The notes beneath the pieces were generated by a model, which ran no database searches, had not been told where the DNA came from, and was given only the letters and a program-made list of their open reading frames with translations. This document shows positions 8,961 to 17,333 of a stretch of 64,000 nt of DNA, piece by piece. Made by a program: the position numbers and the translations under genes. Origin of the DNA: CAZAZQ01 sp964489705 (lineage in GTDB: Bacteria > Zixibacteria > MSB-5A5 > GN15 > FEB-12); contig CAZAZQ010000012.1 in assembly GCA_964489705.1 (NCBI GenBank), positions 1 to 64,000 of the forward strand, written 5' to 3'. Within the stretch, counting starts at the first letter, position 1. The number at the start of each line of letters is the position of its first letter.

Positions 8961-9893
8961 ATGAATATCGTTGAAGTGCACGAGTTGACGAAAGTGTACC
9001 CCGGACGGGTGGGGAAAGGCGGGGTGGTGGCGTTGGACAAGGTGTCGTTCGCCATTGAACAAGGGGAAGTTTTCGGTTTACTGGGACCGAACGGAGCAGG
9101 GAAGACAACTTTTTTGAAAATTCTTTTAGGGATTACTCAGTTGACATCCGGCTCGGTCACTCTTGCCGGTTTGCCGCCTTCCGATCCGCAGTCACGAGAA
9201 AGTGTCGGCTACCTGCCGGAGAATCATAACTTCCCTTCCCATTTGACCGGCTTGGGGCTGCTGGAGTTCACCGGCAGGTTGTACGGTATGAGTCAGGACG
9301 AGATTGACGAGCGCGCCGACTATCTGCTGGAGTTGGTCGGTATGGATAAATGGGCGAATACCAAGGTGCGAAAATATTCCAAAGGGATGTCGCAGCGCAT
9401 CGGCTTGGCGCAAGCACTGATGTGCGATCCGGACATCCTTTTCCTGGACGAACCGACCGACGGTGTCGATCCCATCGGCAAGCTGGAAATTCGACAGGTG
9501 TTGAAAACCGTGCACCAACAGGGCAAGACGATTATTTTGAATTCGCACTTGCTGTCGGAGGTGGAAGCGATTGCCACTCGTGTGGCGATTCTCTCGCGCG
9601 GAAAACTGGTGCGGGTCAGCAGCGTGGAAGCGTTGACGCGGCGGGCGCACCAGTATGAAGTGTTGGCGGAGCTCGGCAGTACCGTCATCGAAATCCCGCC
9701 GGAGGTAGGGAAGCTCATTTCCGTTTCGGCGAAGGGGTTGATTGTCGAGTTGGCAAAGGAGGAAGCGATAAACTACGTCATTGATTTGTTGCGTTTGAAA
9801 CGCATCAACATAAAATCGGTCAAACCGATGAAAGTGTCTTTGGAACAGTCATTCATGGAAAGCATCACCGCTTCGCAGGAGGTGGTATCATGA
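8961..9893 (+). CDS. ABC transporter ATP-binding protein (ABC-2 / CcmA type)
   Basis: A 310-aa nucleotide-binding subunit. Walker A is at residues 42-50 (GPNGAGKTT), the ABC signature is the variant 'YSKGMSQ' at 139-145, and Walker B with the catalytic glutamate is 'ILFLDEPTDG' at 159-168; a switch histidine follows in 'NSHLLSE'. The C-terminal 80 residues form the extra domain often found in ATPases paired with ABC-2 permeases. The stop overlaps the permease gene by 4 bp. Substrate is not readable from sequence. The ATG is preceded by 'gagaggtcga', an acceptable ribosome-binding site. Confidence 0.93.
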   Translation: MNIVEVHELTKVYPGRVGKGGVVALDKVSFAIEQGEVFGLLGPNGAGKTTFLKILLGITQLTSGSVTLAGLPPSDPQSRESVGYLPENHNFPSHLTGLGLLEFTGRLYGMSQDEIDERADYLLELVGMDKWANTKVRKYSKGMSQRIGLAQALMCDPDILFLDEPTDGVDPIGKLEIRQVLKTVHQQGKTIILNSHLLSEVEAIATRVAILSRGKLVRVSSVEALTRRAHQYEVLAELGSTVIEIPPEVGKLISVSAKGLIVELAKEEAINYVIDLLRLKRINIKSVKPMKVSLEQSFMESITASQEVVS

Positions 9894-10684
9894 GAGGGAT
9901 TGCCCGCGATTGTATCGTCGAGATGTTCGACCGGAAAACGATTTACTTGTTCTTGTTTGTTACCGTCTTGGCGTTGCTTTCCTACCACTTCCTCGGAGGA
10001 CCCAATACCGAAATATCCATTCAAACGGAAGGAATGGAGCAAAATCCGTTCCTTGACTGGGTGACGAATCCCGGTTTGAAAGTGGCGGACACCTTTTTGA
10101 GCTTTATGGTTTTTCTGGTGTTGTTGGCGACGGCAGGGTTGATACCGAATATGTTTTCCCGAGGACGGGCGGAGTTTTACCTCTCCAAACCGATTTCCCG
10201 CAGTTCGCTTTTGTTCAACAAGCTGATGGGGATGTGGTTGGTCTACGGGATGACGATCGCGGTGCTGGCGGCGCTTGTCTATGGCGTCTTCGGGTATCTC
10301 AACGGAGGCTTCGATTGGCATGTGATGGTATATTTCGCTTTCCACCTGTTCAACTTGTTCGTCTGGTTGAGCATCCTCGTCGCGGCTGGGGTGATAACAG
10401 GTTCGACCACCTTGACCTTGATGAGTATGTTCTTGCTCTGGGTGGCACAGTCGGTCATTCAGTATCATGAGGAGATAGCCGCTTTTATCAACTCGAAACC
10501 GATTACTTTTCTGTTGAACACTCTCTACTACATCTTGCCGAAGAACGGAGAGATGAGCAAGCTGACCACCGACTTGGCGTTCGGCAGAGGCGTGGATACG
10601 TGGATGCCATTTTACAGCACGTTCCTTTTCGCCCTTTTCTGTTTGGTGGTCGGTTTTCGGGTATTCAAGCGAAAGAGTTACTGA
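9890..10684 (+). CDS. ABC-2 family transporter permease
   Basis: A 264-aa integral membrane protein with about six hydrophobic segments, translationally coupled (4-bp overlap) to the ATP-binding subunit before it. The motif 'RGRAEFYLSKPISRSSLLF' near residue 90, at the end of the first cytoplasmic loop, resembles the coupling region of ABC-2/NosY-like permeases. Together the pair should form a homodimeric-type exporter or membrane-remodelling ABC system; no third subunit or periplasmic binding protein is nearby, which argues against import. Confidence 0.85.
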   Translation: MRGIARDCIVEMFDRKTIYLFLFVTVLALLSYHFLGGPNTEISIQTEGMEQNPFLDWVTNPGLKVADTFLSFMVFLVLLATAGLIPNMFSRGRAEFYLSKPISRSSLLFNKLMGMWLVYGMTIAVLAALVYGVFGYLNGGFDWHVMVYFAFHLFNLFVWLSILVAAGVITGSTTLTLMSMFLLWVAQSVIQYHEEIAAFINSKPITFLLNTLYYILPKNGEMSKLTTDLAFGRGVDTWMPFYSTFLFALFCLVVGFRVFKRKSY

Positions 10685-10731
10685 GAAACTCGAAAGAATA
10701 AGGACAGGCAGCCTATCGGCTTTTAAGGTGT

Positions 10732-11247
10732 ATGGCGGATATTCATGAGCTACTGGAGCCGCTGAAAACGGCGCGTCGATTGGAGGAAGAGGGCAGAAAA
10801 TTCTTCGCCGAAGCGGCTCGAACCACCAAGAGCCGATTGGCACAACAGACGTTTAAATTTCTGGTTCAAGAAGAAAATCGGCATTTGCGTACCATCGACG
10901 CCTACATTGCCAATTTGACAGCGTCCGAAAAGTTGTCGTTTCCCTCCCTGACCGCGAGCAAGGTCGATGAAGTCATCGAGGACTTCCGCGCTTTGATAGC
11001 TACGCTCTACGAGACGTACACCCCCGATATGACCGATATCGAGGCGTATCGCATGGCGTTGAACTTTGAAAACGGCGCCGAGGAGTTTTACCGCAAAAAG
11101 CTCCGCGAGACCGACCACCCCGACGTGAAAAAACTGTACGAGTGGTTGATTGCCGAAGAAACCATGCACGCCCGTCTTTTGCAGGCATGTCTCAACTTTG
11201 TCGAAGATCCCGAAGGATGGTTCAAAAGACATCGCCCGGAAAGGTGA
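10732..11247 (+). CDS. Ferritin-like diiron protein (rubrerythrin family, no rubredoxin domain)
   Basis: A 171-aa four-helix-bundle protein. Diiron ligands are in place: Glu near residues 19-20, ExxH at Glu48-His51, Glu near 113-118, and a second ExxH at Glu143-His146. The C-terminal rubredoxin domain of classical rubrerythrin is absent, so peroxide reduction would need an outside electron donor. A second member of the same family lies at 16780-17289. Likely roles are peroxide detoxification or iron handling. The gene sits 47 bp after the ABC permease and may share its transcript. Confidence 0.85.
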   Translation: MADIHELLEPLKTARRLEEEGRKFFAEAARTTKSRLAQQTFKFLVQEENRHLRTIDAYIANLTASEKLSFPSLTASKVDEVIEDFRALIATLYETYTPDMTDIEAYRMALNFENGAEEFYRKKLRETDHPDVKKLYEWLIAEETMHARLLQACLNFVEDPEGWFKRHRPER

Positions 11248-11361
11248 GAGTCATTTCCGATGCGGCGAAATTTGTGCCGATTTCTTGCGAACCTTCTTTA
11301 CACCGCCTCGATGCTCCCCTATATTTTTGAAAAATGAAAAGAGCAAAAACAGGAGTATGGT

Positions 11362-12729
11362 ATGACCCCGTTCGAATATCTTAAAAAGACAGAAAAAAAA
11401 CGGATGGAAGAGCTCTTTCAATTTTTGAGTTTTCCGTCCGTTTCCGCCAAATCCGAGCATAAGAAAGACGTTGCCGCCTGTGCCCGGTGGCTGAGTGACC
11501 ATTTGAAGGGAATCGGCTTCAAAGCCAAGACCATGCCGACCGGTGGGCATCCGGTGGTTTATGCCGAGTACCTTGTCGATAAGAAGGCACCGACGGTGCT
11601 CTACTACGGGCACTACGACGTGCAACCGCCGGAGCCGCTTGATTTGTGGAAGTCGCCCCCTTTTAAGCCGGAAATCCGAGACGGCTACATTTACGCTCGA
11701 GGAGCGTGTGACGACAAAGGACAGACCTTTGCTCAAATAAAAGGACTCCAAGCCCTGCTCGAAACGACCGGTACGCTCCCTGTGAACGTCAAGCTGCTCA
11801 TTGAGGGTGAGGAAGAAGCCGGAGCGGAAAACCTACCGGCGTTTATTCGCAAGCACAAGAAAATGCTCAAAGCGGATATCGTGGTGGTCTCCGATACCGC
11901 ACAGTTCAACAAGAAGCTGCCAGCGGTGACGTACGGGCTGCGAGGAATTGCATTTGTGGAAGTGTTTGTCTACGGTCCGAAACGGGATGTCCATTCCGGC
12001 GGTTTCGGTGGTGCTATTGCCAACCCGATCAACGTCCTGTGTGAGATGGTCGGGAAACTGCACGACAAAAACGGCAGAATCACCGTTCCCGGTTTTTACC
12101 GGAAGGTGAAGCCGTTGACCAAGTGGGAGAAACAACAGTTCAAAAAACTTCCGTACAACGAAGCGGCGTATAAAAAGATGCTTGGCGTTCCGGCGCTGCA
12201 TGGAGAAAAAGGGTTCAGCACCTTGGAACGGGTATGGGCACGCCCGACACTCGATGTGAACGGTATTACCGGCGGTTACCAGGGAGAAGGAGCAAAGACC
12301 ATTATTCCCGCGGTGGCGTCGTGTAAAATAACGATGCGGCTGGTACCCGATATGGATCCGAACGACATTTGCAACCGAGTGGAAAAATATTTGAAGAAGA
12401 TTGCTCCCAAGTCGGTGCGGGTAAAGGTGAACAAATACGGCGGAGCGCGCGCCGTGGTGGTACCGACCGACGGACCGTGGCTGGAGGCGGCGGGGCGCGC
12501 CATCAAAGCCGGTTTCGGCAAAACTCCCGTTTACATGCGGGAAGGCGGGTCGATTCCAATTGTCGCCGATTTCAAAGCCATTCTCGGCCTCGATACCTTG
12601 TTGATCGGTTTCGGGCAAAGTGACGATAATATCCACTCGCCCAACGAGCGGTTCCGGGTGGTTGATTTCGAGCGCGGCTGCAAAACGGCAGCAGTGTTGC
12701 CGGTGGAACTGGCGGAGGTGGCGTCGTAA
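11362..12729 (+). CDS. M20 family metallopeptidase (dipeptidase / CNDP-type)
   Basis: A 455-aa co-catalytic zinc peptidase. The zinc-site motifs are complete: 'GHYDVQP' (His84, Asp86), 'GACDDKG' (bridging Asp117), 'EGEEEAG' near residues 148-154 (catalytic base and ligand), and 'HSPNE' near the C terminus. The dimerisation (lid) domain contains 'DVHSGGFGG' with the histidine that reaches across the dimer. No signal peptide is seen, so it is probably a cytosolic peptidase acting on short peptides. An 'aggagt' ribosome-binding site precedes the ATG. The stop overlaps the SDR start by one base (TAATG). Confidence 0.92.
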   Translation: MTPFEYLKKTEKKRMEELFQFLSFPSVSAKSEHKKDVAACARWLSDHLKGIGFKAKTMPTGGHPVVYAEYLVDKKAPTVLYYGHYDVQPPEPLDLWKSPPFKPEIRDGYIYARGACDDKGQTFAQIKGLQALLETTGTLPVNVKLLIEGEEEAGAENLPAFIRKHKKMLKADIVVVSDTAQFNKKLPAVTYGLRGIAFVEVFVYGPKRDVHSGGFGGAIANPINVLCEMVGKLHDKNGRITVPGFYRKVKPLTKWEKQQFKKLPYNEAAYKKMLGVPALHGEKGFSTLERVWARPTLDVNGITGGYQGEGAKTIIPAVASCKITMRLVPDMDPNDICNRVEKYLKKIAPKSVRVKVNKYGGARAVVVPTDGPWLEAAGRAIKAGFGKTPVYMREGGSIPIVADFKAILGLDTLLIGFGQSDDNIHSPNERFRVVDFERGCKTAAVLPVELAEVAS

Positions 12730-13508
12730 TGGAGCTGGGTCTGAAAGGAAAGAAAGCGTTAGTGACCGGCTCTTCCGCCGGGCTGGGAGCGGCTGCCGCT
12801 CTGGCGTTGGCTCAAGAAGGAGCCGAGGTTATTATCAACAGTCGCAACGAGGACAACCTCCGCAAAGCTGCGGAAAAAATTCGTGATGCGACCGGTGTGA
12901 TGCCCCGGCAGATAGTTGGCGATGTATCCCGCCTCAAGGATATCCGTTCCTTGGTTCAAGAAGCCGGTGAGGTGGATATTCTTGTTTCAAACGCCGGAGG
13001 ACCGCCGCCGGGAGATGTGCTGGAACACTCGGACGAGCGATGGCAGGAAGCGGCGGACTTAGTGTTGTTCTCGGCAATTCACCTGACCCGGGCGGTGTTG
13101 GGCGGTATGAAAAAACGGCGGTGGGGTAGGTTGATATACATTACCTCCGTAGGGGTTCTTCAGCCGATTGACAGCTTAATTCTTTCCAATACCTTTCGAG
13201 CCGGGGTGACGGCGTTTTGCAAGACGATTTCCAACAATTACGCCCAGTACGGTATTACGGCAAACTGTGTCTGCCCCGGCTATACCGCCACGGAACGGTT
13301 GCAGGAGCTGGCGGAAAAACTGGCGCGTGAGACCGGCAAAAGTGCTCAAGAAGTTATGGACGGTTTTGCCGCTTCCAACCCGATGAGGCGCATCGGGAAG
13401 CCGGAAGAGCTGGCATCTCTGATAGCTTTCCTTGCCGGAGAGCGGGCGGCATATATCACCGGTTGTTCCATTCCGGTCGACGGCGGGTTGGTCAAGGCGC
13501 TGATTTAG
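12729..13508 (+). CDS. Short-chain dehydrogenase/reductase with altered catalytic residues
   Basis: A 259-aa Rossmann protein coupled to the M20 peptidase gene. The cofactor motif TGSSAGLG is at residues 14-21, 'NAGGPPPGD' is the expected structural motif, and the catalytic serine lies in 'YITSVG' near residue 138. Where FabG-like enzymes have YxxxK, this protein has 'SNTFR': tyrosine replaced by serine and lysine by arginine. A subgroup of FabG-like SDRs shares the 'LSNxxRAGV' pattern, so this may be a normal variant and not decay. Substrate is unknown. The C terminus 'ITGCSIPVDGGLVKA' is standard. Confidence 0.88.
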   Translation: MELGLKGKKALVTGSSAGLGAAAALALAQEGAEVIINSRNEDNLRKAAEKIRDATGVMPRQIVGDVSRLKDIRSLVQEAGEVDILVSNAGGPPPGDVLEHSDERWQEAADLVLFSAIHLTRAVLGGMKKRRWGRLIYITSVGVLQPIDSLILSNTFRAGVTAFCKTISNNYAQYGITANCVCPGYTATERLQELAEKLARETGKSAQEVMDGFAASNPMRRIGKPEELASLIAFLAGERAAYITGCSIPVDGGLVKALI

Positions 13509-13512
13509 CGCA

Positions 13513-13594
13513 GGCAGTGTCTGCCGTAGAAAGATAACGATACTTGTTGTGATGACACCTTGGCAGGACAAACTTCCTGCGGGGGGAAGGTGTC
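13513..13594 (+). other. Two hairpins in the SDR-DMT transporter gap (possible terminator/leader)
   Basis: GGCAG/CTGCC (13513-13525) follows the SDR stop. A larger structure pairs GACACCTT (13554-13561) with AAGGTGTC (13587-13594), enclosing GCAGGA/TCCTGC (13563-13580). There is no T-run after it, so it is not a clear terminator. It could be part of the 5' leader of the DMT transporter gene; it matches no riboswitch I recognise. Confidence 0.35.
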
Positions 13595-13673
13595 TTCTGA
13601 AAAGGGGAGAACCTACAGGGGGGATTTCTCGTTACAAGGGGTAATGAATAGTAAAAGTTAGGCGGGTGAATAT

Positions 13674-14609
13674 TTGAGCGTTGAGTCTTCACGCATAGCG
13701 GATGTAACGACGTTTGACAAAAAGGAAGCTGAGTCCTCCCGGTATGGGATGTCGGTGCTGCTTCCCGTTCTGGTATTCCAGCAGTTGCTGGCATCGATGG
13801 CGTTCCCGGTCGCCAAGTATGGCTTGGATTTTCTGGAACCGTTCACCTATGCCTTTTTCCGCTTTACCCTTGCCGCCGTGGTGCTGTTTCTTATTCTGAA
13901 GTTCCGCACTTACCCCACCCCCATTGAAAAGCGTGACGTTTTCAAACTGATTGGTTTGGGGTTGTTGATTATCCCGCTCAACCAGACGGTCTACTTGTAT
14001 GGGCAAAGGCTGACCGCCGCCGGACACGGCGCCTTGTTGTTTGCCACGGTGCCCCTGTGGATTTTTATCTTGGCGATGATTCACCTCAAGGAAAAACTAC
14101 GCTGGCGACGGGTAATCGGCTTGGTGGTTGCCTTGACAGGGGTTTATATTGTCGTTTCGACCGGCGCGCTTGAGATTTCCCGGGCGTATTTCTACGGCGA
14201 TATGCTCATTTTAGTGGCGGCGCTCACCTGGGCGTATTATACGATTTTAGGCAAACCGTTGGTGCAGAAATACGGCGCCTTTCGTACCACGGCGTGGGCA
14301 TTGATTTCCGGGTCGGTTTGCTACTTTCCGTTCGGGCTCTACCGGGCTCTTCACTTCGATTACTCGCAGGTAACGTGGGGCGGTTGGCTGTCGGTGATAT
14401 ATATGGCGATCGGTACTTCCATCGTCGCCTACAGCCTGTGGTACTGGCTGCTTAGGCGGATGGATGCCTCGCGATTGGCGGTTTACCAAAATATCCAGCC
14501 GGTGTTGGCGTCGGTGATTGCGTTTTACTTCTTGAGCGAACCGCTGGGGTGGTCGTTTGTCATTGGGGGGATAATCGTGCTGGGCGGGGTGATGTTCGCT
14601 GAATTATAG
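13674..14609 (+). CDS. DMT superfamily transporter (EamA family)
   Basis: A 311-aa membrane protein with ten predicted helices arranged as two EamA repeats. The first repeat has 'PVAKYGLDFLEPFTYAFFRF' near residue 43 and the second ends with 'QPVLASVIAFYFLSEPLGW', both typical. The substrate cannot be read from sequence. The start is a TTG at 13674 preceded by 'aggcgggtg'; the first 25 residues are polar, so a later start is possible. It converges on the TPR membrane protein gene with only 6 bp between the stop codons. Confidence 0.88.
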   Translation: MSVESSRIADVTTFDKKEAESSRYGMSVLLPVLVFQQLLASMAFPVAKYGLDFLEPFTYAFFRFTLAAVVLFLILKFRTYPTPIEKRDVFKLIGLGLLIIPLNQTVYLYGQRLTAAGHGALLFATVPLWIFILAMIHLKEKLRWRRVIGLVVALTGVYIVVSTGALEISRAYFYGDMLILVAALTWAYYTILGKPLVQKYGAFRTTAWALISGSVCYFPFGLYRALHFDYSQVTWGGWLSVIYMAIGTSIVAYSLWYWLLRRMDASRLAVYQNIQPVLASVIAFYFLSEPLGWSFVIGGIIVLGGVMFAEL

Positions 14610-14615
14610 CGGTGC

Positions 14616-16697
14616 TTACTTTTTGTTATTCCGCATGACCTCATCGAAAGCGGTGCCGTGAGGGAAAAGCTCCTGGTAGCGTTGGAGATAACGCTTGGCT
14701 CCTTCGTACTTTCCCAAGGCGATAAGAGAGACCACCAACGGCTGGTAGACCGATTCGTTGTGCGCATCGAGCTTTTGTGCTTGTTGCAAATAGACGAAAG
14801 CGGAATCATACTGCTCTTGCGTCGAGAACAGCAATCCGATTTTTACCAAAGGGTCTGCCGAGGAGGGATTGAGCCGGTGAGCGGAGCGGAAGAAATCAAT
14901 AGCATCGGGAATTTTCCCCGACTCGGAAAAGATGAGCCCCGCCGTGTAGAGAAAGCGATAGTTGTTCGGTTGCTGCGACAGACAGTAGCGGATAATTTTC
15001 TCCGCCGGTTGGTAGTTGTGAAGCTCAGCTTCCACCGTTGCCAGTCGAAGCAAGTAAAGCAGGTTGTCGGTTTGCAGAAGAGCGAGGGGGCGAAGGTAAT
15101 AGGCGGCGGAGTCGTACTGTTTTCGTTTGACGAACCAGTCGCCGAGACAAAACCATGAGGTCACGCTGGATGAGTCGGCGTCCAGACGGCGACGGAAGTA
15201 TTTCAAGGCATACTCGGGTTTCTTGACATTGTCACGCAGCGTGGTACCCCACACTTCGGCACGGAGGGCTTTTTGGTACGTCTCTTGATATTGCGGACTT
15301 TTTTGCAGCAGGAAATCCAGGCGCTCGGTGGCAAGGGAAAGCCGGTGTTTCTCGATAAGATTGGGGGGAAGATGAACGATACCGGCGGCGATGACGATGA
15401 CCAACCACTTGGGGTGGAGAATCGGCTGTGATAAGAGGCGACATAGGCGGGAGGCTCCCCAAAGAGTGGCGGGGAAAGCATACAAAGAAAGAAGGTCCCA
15501 ATCACGGGGAGCGCCGAGAGTCGGATCTATCCAAAACGAAGTCAAAAACGTAACCACGGCGACACTGCCGAGCACATGTTCTTCTTCCGTCATCGGGAGA
15601 GACCGCAGACGCTTACTGACCAGCGATAGAAGAATAAGAAACAGGGGAAGGGGGGCGACATGGAGAGCCTGGTTGAATACGTCAAGAAGATGAGCCCCGG
15701 ATAAGACGGTGTAGGGGTTATCGCTTGTCGGGAACAGCGGTACGAGAACTTGCGGTAGGGGAGAAAGTTGCACCACCGCGGCAGCGACGACCGACGCGGC
15801 GGTTATGACAAGATTGAACGGTTTTATATAGACGGCGAGGGAGGAGGAGGTTTGTGATTTTTTTGCTACGAAAAGAAGAAAGACAAGGACAAGGAAATAC
15901 GAAATGGTTATTAGATGAAAACCTAGGGCGATAACGCCGAAAAGGAGCGCCTTGCCTTTTCCTCCGGCACCTTGAAGAAAACGAATGAGATAATACAACG
16001 ACCAAAGCATCCACACAAGGGGAAGGGTGTAATGTTCCACGTATCCGAAGAAGAGAGCAACTGCCCCACTGACGAGAGAACCGAGGAAAATAAACCACCG
16101 GTTCGTTTTCTCTTGCGCTAGGGTGCCTGAAATACGATACAACGCCCACACGCCCATCACTCCGGCGAGGCTGTTGATGAGAGCGAAGGTAGTTTCGGCA
16201 GAAAAGTTGAAGAGAGTGTGAAAGCCGAGGACGGCGTAATGGTAGAGAATCATGGAAAAGATTTGGAGATAGAGCTGCCCGAAAAACTTCAACCCTTCCG
16301 TCTTTGCGGCTGCGGCAAGAATGAAATATCCGTCTCCGTAAACGTACGCTTTCGAGCGATAGAGAAAGAAAAGAGCAAAGAGCAAAAGAGAGATGACCGT
16401 TCCCGCAAGGGCGGGAGAGAAGGGGAGGGAAGAAGGAGTGACCTTTCGAAAAAGATTTGCCGCTATCGTCGCAACCGGGGGGAGCATCAAGAGAAAAGCC
16501 GCTATGAAAGCGACAAGAGGCAGCGGGGAGGATATCCAATGCCAGTAGTTTACTCCCCATAAAGCGTACGACGGGAAAAGCGCTCCCAGGACATTGACTC
16601 CCAGCAGGGCTAAGAAAAGGAGCAAGACAAAAATCGAGAATGCTTTCAAGTCAGGGAGATTGTCTCTTTCAAGGGATGTTTCCATAGCCGGTTCCAC
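14616..16697 (-). CDS. Polytopic membrane protein with C-terminal TPR repeats
   Basis: A 693-aa protein. Residues 20-450 hold about 10-12 hydrophobic helices and residues 480-690 at least four TPR-like units (for example 'ALKYFRRRLDADSSSVTSWF' and 'SAFVYLQQAQKLDAHNESVY'). A 'YGDGYF' motif in the first large loop after a helix recalls the acidic loop of GT-C glycosyltransferases, but this match is weak. The architecture resembles membrane O-glycosyltransferase/TPR fusions; function is unproven. The GTG at 16697 or ATG at 16685 may be the start. Confidence 0.75.
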   Translation of the reverse strand: MEPAMETSLERDNLPDLKAFSIFVLLLFLALLGVNVLGALFPSYALWGVNYWHWISSPLPLVAFIAAFLLMLPPVATIAANLFRKVTPSSLPFSPALAGTVISLLLFALFFLYRSKAYVYGDGYFILAAAAKTEGLKFFGQLYLQIFSMILYHYAVLGFHTLFNFSAETTFALINSLAGVMGVWALYRISGTLAQEKTNRWFIFLGSLVSGAVALFFGYVEHYTLPLVWMLWSLYYLIRFLQGAGGKGKALLFGVIALGFHLITISYFLVLVFLLFVAKKSQTSSSLAVYIKPFNLVITAASVVAAAVVQLSPLPQVLVPLFPTSDNPYTVLSGAHLLDVFNQALHVAPLPLFLILLSLVSKRLRSLPMTEEEHVLGSVAVVTFLTSFWIDPTLGAPRDWDLLSLYAFPATLWGASRLCRLLSQPILHPKWLVIVIAAGIVHLPPNLIEKHRLSLATERLDFLLQKSPQYQETYQKALRAEVWGTTLRDNVKKPEYALKYFRRRLDADSSSVTSWFCLGDWFVKRKQYDSAAYYLRPLALLQTDNLLYLLRLATVEAELHNYQPAEKIIRYCLSQQPNNYRFLYTAGLIFSESGKIPDAIDFFRSAHRLNPSSADPLVKIGLLFSTQEQYDSAFVYLQQAQKLDAHNESVYQPLVVSLIALGKYEGAKRYLQRYQELFPHGTAFDEVMRNNKK

Positions 16698-16767
16698 TGG
16701 GCTTTCAAGAGAATATGTTTATTGTTGTTTTGCTTGACGAGATAAATCACCTCTCGTCAGCGATAAA

Positions 16768-16792
16768 AGAGGGAAACGGTCAGTTTCCCTCT
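16768..16792 (-). terminator. Rho-independent terminator overlapping the ferritin-like stop codon
   Basis: On the minus strand AGAGGGAAAC and GTTTCCCTCT form a 10-bp stem with a 5-nt loop, followed by TTTTATCG. The stop codon of the ferritin-like gene (16780-16782) lies in the loop region, so the terminator starts inside the coding sequence. Confidence 0.7.
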
Positions 16793-17289
16793 AAGCTCAT
16801 AAAGTTCTTGAATTGAGCGCTGCCGGCAAAACTTTCGGGGTACTTCAAATAAGTGAGAATACCGTCAATCATATGGATATGGGTGCGCTCTTCGTCGGCG
16901 ATGAGGTGGAGGAGTTTCTTTTGGGTTTCGTCGGTCTCTTGCTCGGCTTTTTCTCGGTAGAACCGTTCCGCTTTTTCTTCAATCCACATTGCCTCGGTCC
17001 ATGCCGAGACAAGATCTTCCCCGAAAGGGGTCGATTCTTTCCGCTGGGAAAGTTCTTGGAAGATGTTTTTGGCTTGGGAAAGCGTCTTCGAGTTGCGGGG
17101 AATCTCTTGAACAGCCTGGTCAATTTCTCCGTCACGCAGCCGCTTGAAAAACTTAAAGTGCCGTTCTTCCTCTTCCGCCAGCATAGTGAACATCTTCTTG
17201 AGTTCGGCATCGGTGGTACGGGCGGCTTTCTCTTCGTAAAACGCCTTCCCGTCCCGTTCCATTCTCATGGCAAATTCAAAAATATTCAT
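16780..17289 (-). CDS. Ferritin-like diiron protein (rubrerythrin family), second copy
   Basis: A 169-aa four-helix-bundle protein of the same family as the one at 10732-11247, with low overall identity. ExxH motifs are 'EERH' near residue 41 and 'EERTH' near residue 133, with additional glutamates in 'RDGKAFYEEKA' and 'IEEKAERFYREKA'. No rubredoxin domain follows. 'aaggatag' precedes the ATG. The M29 aminopeptidase gene lies 44 bp upstream on the same strand, so the two may be co-transcribed, ending at the hairpin over this gene's stop codon. Confidence 0.85.
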   Translation of the reverse strand: MNIFEFAMRMERDGKAFYEEKAARTTDAELKKMFTMLAEEEERHFKFFKRLRDGEIDQAVQEIPRNSKTLSQAKNIFQELSQRKESTPFGEDLVSAWTEAMWIEEKAERFYREKAEQETDETQKKLLHLIADEERTHIHMIDGILTYLKYPESFAGSAQFKNFMSLEGN

Positions 17290-17333
17290 ATACTATCCTT
17301 GTTATCTGTTCGTTTCTTTCTATCCCGGCTATG

